A DNA stretch of 18,696 bases from JBOHRE01 sp050732635 (lineage in GTDB: Bacteria; Gemmatimonadota; Gemmatimonadetes; Longimicrobiales; RSA9): assembly GCA_050732635.1 (NCBI GenBank), contig JBOHRE010000066.1, positions 1 through 18,696 on the forward strand, given 5' to 3'. Positions within the stretch are counted from its first letter, which is position 1; every line of letters begins with the position of its first letter. A program made the translations under genes and the position numbers. This document shows positions 14,012-18,696 of the stretch, in pieces. The notes beneath the pieces are model-generated. The model was given only the letters and a program-made list of their open reading frames with translations. It was not told the origin of the DNA and ran no database searches.

Positions 14012-15304
14012 TCAACCGCGCCGACCGGGCGCCGCGGTGTCGGCAGCGAGCGGGCGCACGGCTTGGCCAGCCTCCAGATCGCGGATCGCCTCGTACGGAC
14101 CCGCGATGATGGAGTCGCCCTCGCTCACGCCGCTCAAGACCTCGAAATGCTCCTGACCGGCAATGCCGACCTGCACGGGGACGAACTCGGCCTTGCGGTC
14201 GCGCATGACGAAGACGCCCTCCTGGTCGCGGTCCGCGGCGCGGCCGCGTGCCTGAGCGGCGCGCGCTTCACGCGATTCGGCCGGGATCTCTTCGCTGTCG
14301 TCACGCTCGCGTACAGTGAGCGCAATGATCGGTACGGTTATCACACTGTCGCGACGCGCGGTCACGATTTCGGCTGTGGAAGAGAGATCGGGTCGCAGCG
14401 TCGGCGGCGGCTCGGTGAGGGTGATCACGACCTCGAAGTCGATCGCCTGCTGCGCCGAGCCACCGGCGGCGACCGCGGACGCTGGCGGGCGCACGGCGCT
14501 GTGGCCGATCTCCGTCACGATGCCGGCGAACCGCTGGCGTGGGAACGCGTCGATCTCGACCAGAGCGGTATCGCCCAGCGAGATTTCGGGCACGTCCGTC
14601 TCATCCACCTGCACGACGGCTTCCATCACCGACAGGTCACTGATGGTGAGCAACAGGCTGCCTGGATTGTTCATGGTACCGACGATCGCCATCTCACCCT
14701 GCTCGACGTTCAGGCGCGTGACCACACCCGACAGCGGGGCGCGGATCACCGTCTTGGCGAGCTGATCACGCGCTTCTCGTAACGCGGCTTCGGCCTGCCG
14801 AACGCGATAGGTGGCCGCTTCATGCATCGCCTCCTGAACGGTCGCCTGGGTGGCGACATCGTCGAGCTCGCGCGCGCTGATCAGCTCGGCATTGGCTGCG
14901 GCCAGGCGGCGCGCACGGTCGAGTGCCGCCTGCGCCTGGAGCAGGTTGGCCCGCGCCTGTGACTCCGTGGCTCGCGCCTCGCTGACCGCCGCCTGCGCCC
15001 TGGACACCGCGGCCTCATACTGCGACGGATCGATACGGAGCAGGAGCTGACCGTCCATGACGTGATCGCCTTCGGCGACGCGCAGCTCGACGATCCGGCC
15101 CATGATGTCCGACTGCACCTCGACGGCGCTGCGCGGCCGCACCCAGCCATTGGCGGTGACCGTCGCGACCAGGTCGCGACGGACGGCCGGCTCGAGTCGC
15201 ACCGCGAGCGCGGAGTCGTTGCGACCGGCCGCCACAGCGGCAGTCCCGCCAACGACGACCAGAGCGCCGACGGTGCCGATGACCCACTTGGTCCTGCGCT
15301 TCAT
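14012..15304 (-). CDS. MacA/HlyD-like periplasmic adaptor (membrane fusion protein)
   Basis: The product is 430 aa with a perfect GGAGGAA 8 nt before the ATG, and that ATG overlaps the stop of the TolC-like gene (ATGA). A membrane anchor spans about 8-27. The two lipoyl half-motifs flank a helical hairpin: VEVQSDIMGRIVELRVAEGD (61-80) and VIRAPLSGVVTRLNVEQGE (186-204), with a coiled coil rich in Ala, Arg and Gln (about 95-185) between them. The beta-barrel domain (about 225-315) and a membrane-proximal domain (about 318-415) follow. A charged, Arg/Glu/Ala-rich insertion at about 331-362 interrupts the membrane-proximal region. Such proteins bridge the inner-membrane permease and the outer-membrane channel. 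Two permease genes follow, which fits a MacA-type role. Confidence 0.92.
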   Translation of the reverse strand: MKRRTKWVIGTVGALVVVGGTAAVAAGRNDSALAVRLEPAVRRDLVATVTANGWVRPRSAVEVQSDIMGRIVELRVAEGDHVMDGQLLLRIDPSQYEAAVSRAQAAVSEARATESQARANLLQAQAALDRARRLAAANAELISARELDDVATQATVQEAMHEAATYRVRQAEAALREARDQLAKTVIRAPLSGVVTRLNVEQGEMAIVGTMNNPGSLLLTISDLSVMEAVVQVDETDVPEISLGDTALVEIDAFPRQRFAGIVTEIGHSAVRPPASAVAAGGSAQQAIDFEVVITLTEPPPTLRPDLSSTAEIVTARRDSVITVPIIALTVRERDDSEEIPAESREARAAQARGRAADRDQEGVFVMRDRKAEFVPVQVGIAGQEHFEVLSGVSEGDSIIAGPYEAIRDLEAGQAVRPLAADTAAPGRRG

Positions 15305-16839
15305 CGAGGATCTTCCTCCAGGCGAAGCGGGCGGCCGACGGCCGTCTCGAGGGTGGCCAGGCTTTCGTGGAATGTGTAGATGGCGGCGAGCAGAGCGCGA
15401 TCTGCGCGCGCTTTCAGGGTCTCGGCGTCGAGGAGGTCGAAGAATGTGCTCATGCCGATGCGATAACGCTGGCGCGCGAGCTCGAGCTGCTCGGCGGCGA
15501 GCTCGGCATTACGCTCCTCGAGCCGGCTCGTCTGGTAGGCGGTCGTCAGGGCATCGAAGGCGGCCGTCACGTCGGCTCTGACCCTGAGCTCTTCGGCGCG
15601 CCGGCGCAGCGATGCATCGGTTGCGACGGCGCGCGCTTCCTCGATCTGCCGCTGGCGAGTGAAGCCGGTGAAGACCGGCAGCGAGAGGCGCAACTGGAAC
15701 GTCAATGGCTGGCGCTCGAAGGCAAAGGGAAAGACGTCGTTCTGTGCCCGGATCTGCCGCATGTCCGTCGGTGAGAGCAGCAGCTCGGAACAATCGAAGG
15801 GGAACCCCGGCATGGGGGTGTTCAGCCGTTCCGTGACGCTGTTCCACAGCCCGCAGTTCTGAAACGATGAGGCGGCCTGTGCCTCGGCTTGCGCCACGAG
15901 CAGACCGGCGTTCCCGGCCTCGCGCGTGAAGCCGGCCCAGCCCAGCGACATGTCGAGGCTCGGCAGGTACGAGCTTACGGCCATCTTGACGGCAGCCGCG
16001 CCGGCGTGCTCGACGGCTCGCTGTGCACCCAACTGAGGATTGGCCGCGAGCGCGGTTGCCACCAGCTCCTGGGCGGTCCAGGTCGGCTCGAAGACGCGGA
16101 ACTCGGTGCTCAGCTCGAGGTCCGCGTCCAGCTCGACGCCGAGCTGTTCGGTCAGGCGCAGCTTGTCGGTCTCGTGCTGGTTGCGGACCCGGATCAGCTC
16201 GACCTCTGCGCGGCCTCGCTCGACCTCGGCCTGCTTCGCTTCCAGCGCGATGGCTTCGCCCACCTCGACGCGCGCCTGCGCCAGCTGCAGGTTCTGCTGG
16301 GCGCGCGCGAGCTCCTGCGTCGCCAGCAATACGGCGTCGCGTGATCCCAGAACGGCAATGTACTGTCGCGTGACGGCGGACTCGAGCGCATAGGCCGCGG
16401 CCAACGTCCGCGCAAGGGTTGCGTTCCGGTCGGCTCGAGCCTGAGGCACACGGAAGAACGAGGAGCCGCTGAGCTGATAGCCGAAGCCGAGCGAGTAGTC
16501 GGAAAAGTAGTAGGACTGCCGCCCGAGGCCGAAGTCCGCGCCGGTGAAGATGCCCACGCGCGGTGTGCCCTCCGCCTGGTACTGGAGGCCGAAGCTGGTG
16601 GTGGCAGATGGCAGGAAGGTGCCATACGCTTCGCGCACGGCCCACTCAGCGACGTGCTCGTCGTTTTGCTGCGCGAGATACTCCGGGTTGTTACGCTTGG
16701 CGATCGCCACCGCCTCCTGCAGTGACAACGTGCGTGGAGCCTGCGCAGCGAGACTCGCGGTCCCGGGCAAGCAACACATCGCCAGAAGCAGCGCACGGAG
16801 TCGGCGGCACCGCGTCGTCGTCGAAGTGATCCGTATCAT
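15301..16839 (-). CDS. TolC-family outer-membrane efflux protein
   Basis: The product is 512 aa from the ATG at 16839. That start gives a clear signal peptide (basic residues, then ALLLAMCCLPGTASLAAQ), with likely cleavage after SLAA or AAQ; the frame is open to 16920 but the extra residues would precede the signal. Two OEP-type halves are visible, each with long amphipathic helices: LSLQEAVAIAKRNNPEYLAQ opens the first, and the second ends with LARQRYRIGMSTFFDLLDAE, a typical TolC-family segment. A Cys pair in a loop around 15795-15865 may form a disulfide. The protein should form a trimeric channel through the outer membrane and periplasm. It is the first gene of the efflux operon; no strong ribosome binding site precedes it. 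Confidence 0.92.
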   Translation of the reverse strand: MIRITSTTTRCRRLRALLLAMCCLPGTASLAAQAPRTLSLQEAVAIAKRNNPEYLAQQNDEHVAEWAVREAYGTFLPSATTSFGLQYQAEGTPRVGIFTGADFGLGRQSYYFSDYSLGFGYQLSGSSFFRVPQARADRNATLARTLAAAYALESAVTRQYIAVLGSRDAVLLATQELARAQQNLQLAQARVEVGEAIALEAKQAEVERGRAEVELIRVRNQHETDKLRLTEQLGVELDADLELSTEFRVFEPTWTAQELVATALAANPQLGAQRAVEHAGAAAVKMAVSSYLPSLDMSLGWAGFTREAGNAGLLVAQAEAQAASSFQNCGLWNSVTERLNTPMPGFPFDCSELLLSPTDMRQIRAQNDVFPFAFERQPLTFQLRLSLPVFTGFTRQRQIEEARAVATDASLRRRAEELRVRADVTAAFDALTTAYQTSRLEERNAELAAEQLELARQRYRIGMSTFFDLLDAETLKARADRALLAAIYTFHESLATLETAVGRPLRLEEDPR

Positions 16840-16991
16840 GTTATGTGTCGGGGTGCAGCGAACAGAGCATTGAGCGTTCAACGGCGAGTCCCGACCTGGG
16901 CTGCGACGGCTCTGGAACATGACAGCGGAAACGTAACGGTAACGGGAGATGATCGGTAGCGCGTCGCCGCCCGGTGCTCACCTCGAGCGGA
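16840..16991. promoter_or_regulatory. Spacer upstream of the efflux operon, probable promoter region
   Basis: These 152 nt lie between the stop of the secreted-protein gene and the TolC-like start, both on the minus strand. TTGAAC (minus strand, 16881-16876) resembles a -35 element, but no good -10 lies 16-18 nt downstream. A short tandem CGTTAC/CGTTAC occurs near 16934-16945. No terminator-like hairpin with a T-run was found, so readthrough from the upstream gene is possible. Confidence 0.3.
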
Positions 16992-17681
16992 TCAATCCGG
17001 AAGGCTGGCGCGCACCGCGACGTAGCCGCGGGCCGACACCTCGACACGCAGCACCCGGCCCTCGCCGTCGACCCAGACCCGGCGTTCATCGCCGCCGGCG
17101 GGCTCGATCCGAAGCAATTGCGCCGAGACGGTACGACCGCCGACCTCGATTCGATCCTCCGAGAGCGCTACCTGCGCGGCTGTTTGCCGACTCTGTCGGG
17201 GGATCAGTAGAGGCATGTTGGCGGCGCCCTGAAGCGCCTGCTGCGCCACGAAGTAATAGTGGTGGGCGACGCCATCGTCGGCGACGACGGCGCCGTCGCT
17301 GGCCAGATACTCGCGCATCTGTTCGCCCGCCGCCGAGAGGATGCGCGCGCTGAAGCGCCCGCTGCTCACGCGTCCCGTGATGCGCTGCTCGCTATCGCCT
17401 TCGACCTGCACTTCATAGGCGGCAGGTCGGAGTCCAGCGCCCTGCAGCTCGAGGGAGGAGCTGATTTGTTCGCCGCCGAGACTGATCCGGCCCTGAGCGA
17501 CAATGACGGCATCGCCTCCACTGCCGCTCTGACGGATCGAAAAGGTTTCACGGCCGACCTCGCGACCGTTGAGCATAATGCGAAACGTGCCCTCGTCCAG
17601 AACGGTGGTCTGGGCGTCGGCCAGGGCCGGCAGCAGGCTCATGCAACCCAGCGCGAGAACGATCGACTGGAGTCGGATCAT
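16992..17681 (-). CDS. Secreted protein of unknown function, beta-strand rich
   Basis: The product is 229 aa. The ATG at 17681 is preceded by GGAGGAG and gives a textbook signal peptide (MIRLQSIVLALGCMSLLP, with cleavage after ADA). The mature protein alternates short strands and turns: TFRIMLNGREVGRETFSIRQ near its start, AAYEVQVEGDSEQRITGRVSS in the middle, and a closing RRVWVDGEGRVLRVEVSA. This layout resembles the loosely defined periplasmic beta-sheet families of the DUF3108/DUF6134 kind, whose members have an opening strand with a Gly-x-x-VG-x-E turn, but I cannot place it firmly. It has no membrane segment or lipobox. It lies 152 nt upstream of the efflux operon and 97 nt after a creatininase-family gene, with no obvious functional tie to either. 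Confidence 0.75.
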   Translation of the reverse strand: MIRLQSIVLALGCMSLLPALADAQTTVLDEGTFRIMLNGREVGRETFSIRQSGSGGDAVIVAQGRISLGGEQISSSLELQGAGLRPAAYEVQVEGDSEQRITGRVSSGRFSARILSAAGEQMREYLASDGAVVADDGVAHHYYFVAQQALQGAANMPLLIPRQSRQTAAQVALSEDRIEVGGRTVSAQLLRIEPAGGDERRVWVDGEGRVLRVEVSARGYVAVRASLPD

Positions 17682-17683
17682 GG

Positions 17684-17690
17684 CTCCTCC
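17684..17690 (-). promoter_or_regulatory. Ribosome binding site fixing the secreted-protein start
   Basis: Minus-strand GGAGGAG ends 2 nt before the ATG at 17681 (4 nt if the core is GGAGG). A start codon upstream at 17711 would place this site inside the coding region and push the signal peptide inward, so 17681 is preferred. Confidence 0.7.
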
Positions 17691-17749
17691 GTAGCGAGAC
17701 GGCGGGCGCAATCAATCGCCCGAGGTCATGGAACGGTGCACGCCTCCTA

Positions 17750-17769
17750 CCCGCGGGCGGTACCGCGGG
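17750..17769 (-). terminator. Hairpin after the creatininase-family gene
   Basis: CCCGCGG (17750-17756) and CCGCGGG (17763-17769) form a perfect 7-bp stem with a 6-nt loop, 9 nt past the stop codon at 17779 on the minus strand. There is no T-run after it, so any terminator activity would be atypical. A second 6-bp inverted repeat (17703-17708 with 17717-17722, 8-nt loop) lies nearer the next gene. Confidence 0.4.
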
Positions 17770-17778
17770 GTCCGATCG

Positions 17779-18528
17779 TCAAAGCGTGTCGCTATCGGTG
17801 GCCTCCGCGGGTCTGAACACGGCCCTGCGGATCGCATCCAGAATTCTGGCGTAGATGGCCTCGCCCTTCTCGCGGGTGGCTGCGGTGGGGCGCCCCACCG
17901 CGCCGGCGCTCCCGGTCGGCGGAGCGGGCAGCCCACCGTGAATGTAGCGTTTGAAGTCCGCCGCGCTCAGCTCGAAATCGCGGGCGCGATTCATCTGCAC
18001 GAGCTCGGGGTGCAGGTAGAGCATGACCGATGTCTCGGCTTCACACGCATGTTGGGGCGCGGTCTGTTCCTCGAGGAGGTTGCTGACATCGACGTCCCAG
18101 GCTTCGACGACGCGTACTCGAGCGCGGTCCGTGATCAGCCCGGCCAGCGATTCCAGATGCGGCTCGTGCCTGTGAGCCGTGATCAGGATAAATTCGGCGA
18201 AGCCGTGCTCCTCCCAGCAAGCGAGCAGCTCGTTCAACGCGCGATGCAGCGTTTTCTTGCTCAGCGACGCGGTTCCGGCGAAGGCGCGCTCGGTCCGAAC
18301 GTTGACGCCGTAGTGGAACGTCGGTGCACGCAGGGCGCCGAACTCCTGGGACAGATCCAGGGCCAGCCGGCGCGCGATCAGGACATTGCAGCCGAGTGGC
18401 AGGTGGGCGCCGTGCTGCTCGAGCGCGCCGACCGGGATGAGGAGTCGCGGGTCGCGCGCGACGTGCGCGGCGACTTCACTCCAGCTGAGCTCATCGAGGC
18501 CGAGGCGCGACGGTGAAGTTCGAGTCAT
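17779..18528 (-). CDS. Creatininase-family protein with atypical metal-site motifs
   Basis: The product is 249 aa, the normal length. The family opening is present: LDELSWSEV, then LIPVGALEQHGAHLPLG (30-46) with ligands Glu37 and His39, and later HACEAETSVML (160-170) with the conserved Glu pair. Two motifs deviate. The Asp that normally follows LPLGT is Asn48 (LPLGCN), and the usual HGGN (HYEN in creatininase itself) is replaced by His119-Arg-His-Glu122. Members are metal-dependent amidohydrolases with varied substrates, including creatinine, formamidopyrimidines and peptide maturation products. The substrate here cannot be predicted. The ATG at 18528 has AAAGG upstream and almost touches the start of a divergent gene. 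Confidence 0.85.
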   Translation of the reverse strand: MTRTSPSRLGLDELSWSEVAAHVARDPRLLIPVGALEQHGAHLPLGCNVLIARRLALDLSQEFGALRAPTFHYGVNVRTERAFAGTASLSKKTLHRALNELLACWEEHGFAEFILITAHRHEPHLESLAGLITDRARVRVVEAWDVDVSNLLEEQTAPQHACEAETSVMLYLHPELVQMNRARDFELSAADFKRYIHGGLPAPPTGSAGAVGRPTAATREKGEAIYARILDAIRRAVFRPAEATDSDTL

Positions 18529-18530
18529 CG

Positions 18531-18696
18531 ATGCCTTTGCGAGTGGTTCTGGCCACCGCGGCAGCGTTCGCCGCGATGCTGTGCGTGCTGGCGTGGTCGC
18601 GCGCTCTGGACGCGGTCTGGCTCCTGGGCGCCCTGCTCGCGCTGGTGGTGGCAGGGCTCGCGGTCGCCCGCACGTCCCGGGCGCGCGCCGGCCGGG
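18531..18696 (+). CDS. Start of an unidentified membrane protein (runs off the window)
   Basis: The frame is open from the ATG at 18531 to the end of the window, 55 codons with very high third-position GC. The translation has two hydrophobic stretches (VVLATAAAFAAMLCVLAW, about 5-22, and VWLLGALLALVVAGLAVA, about 29-46) followed by Arg-rich sequence, the pattern of a two-helix hairpin at the N-terminus of an inner-membrane protein. An in-frame GTG at 18513 has GAGG 7 nt upstream and may be the true start, in which case it overlaps the creatininase-family gene on the other strand by 16 nt. No family can be named from this fragment. Confidence 0.55.
   Translation, partial: MPLRVVLATAAAFAAMLCVLAWSRALDAVWLLGALLALVVAGLAVARTSRARAGR

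Noticed and set aside
15509..16645. 378-codon minus-strand frame inside the TolC-like gene
   Set aside because: It is a different frame of the same strand within a gene with a clear signal peptide and TolC-family motifs; its translation is Arg/Ala/Gly filler.
1..18696. CRISPR arrays, tRNA or rRNA genes, insertion sequences, integrases or defence genes
   Set aside because: No regularly spaced repeats, no tRNA-like cloverleaf and no transposase, integrase or restriction motif was seen. The window appears to be core chromosome.

Overview
This 18.7 kb window is GC-rich bacterial chromosome with very short intergenic gaps, frequent 4-nt start/stop overlaps and strong third-position GC bias. The gene content (dnaX-ybaB-recR followed by an MglB/MglA pair, pgsA and cinA; grpE-dnaJ without hrcA or dnaK; a cysteine desulfurase beside a CxxC-type MnmA; a bacillithiol-type deacetylase; MacA/MacB-like efflux genes) suggests a Gram-negative member of the Gemmatimonadota or a relative. 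That placement rests on gene content and remembered gene order, not on a computed phylogeny. No tRNA, rRNA, CRISPR array, insertion sequence, integrase or phage gene was seen, so this looks like core chromosome rather than an island.

Layout. (1) 1-5766, plus strand: the end of dnaX (DNA polymerase III tau/gamma), ybaB and recR; then a small membrane-anchored HEAT-like protein that overlaps an MglB-type roadblock protein, followed by the MglA GTPase; then pgsA (phospholipid synthesis), cinA and a monoacylglycerol-lipase-like hydrolase. Most junctions are overlaps or gaps of a few bases, so this reads as one long transcription unit. (2) 5767-6016: a 250-nt spacer with an inverted repeat and a candidate promoter. 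(3) 6017-7982, plus: grpE, dnaJ and a 77-aa orphan. (4) 7979-10261, minus: a cysteine desulfurase and mnmA, a sulfur relay for tRNA 2-thiouridine; mnmA meets the orphan gene tail to tail with overlapping stop codons. (5) 10410-10784, plus: a small HIRAN-like protein. (6) 10800-16839, minus, read right to left: TolC-like outer-membrane protein, MacA/HlyD-like adaptor, two MacB-type permeases and a BshB1-like LmbE deacetylase, with gaps of 3 nt or 4-nt overlaps throughout. (7) 16992-18528, minus: a secreted beta-rich protein of unknown function and a creatininase-family protein with altered metal-site motifs. (8) 18531-end, plus: the start of an unidentified membrane protein.

How the genes may work together. 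The cysteine desulfurase can feed sulfur to MnmA directly. The HEAT-like anchor, MglB and MglA look like a membrane-tethered polarity GTPase module embedded in a replication/repair operon. The TolC-MacA-permease-permease set is an export machine whose ATPase is not encoded anywhere in the window, and its last gene is a thiol-metabolism deacetylase, which raises the possibility of a link between bacillithiol chemistry and export. These two modules (1577-2989 and 10800-16839) are the best candidates for undescribed biology here, but each is built from known families and the proposed links are inference.
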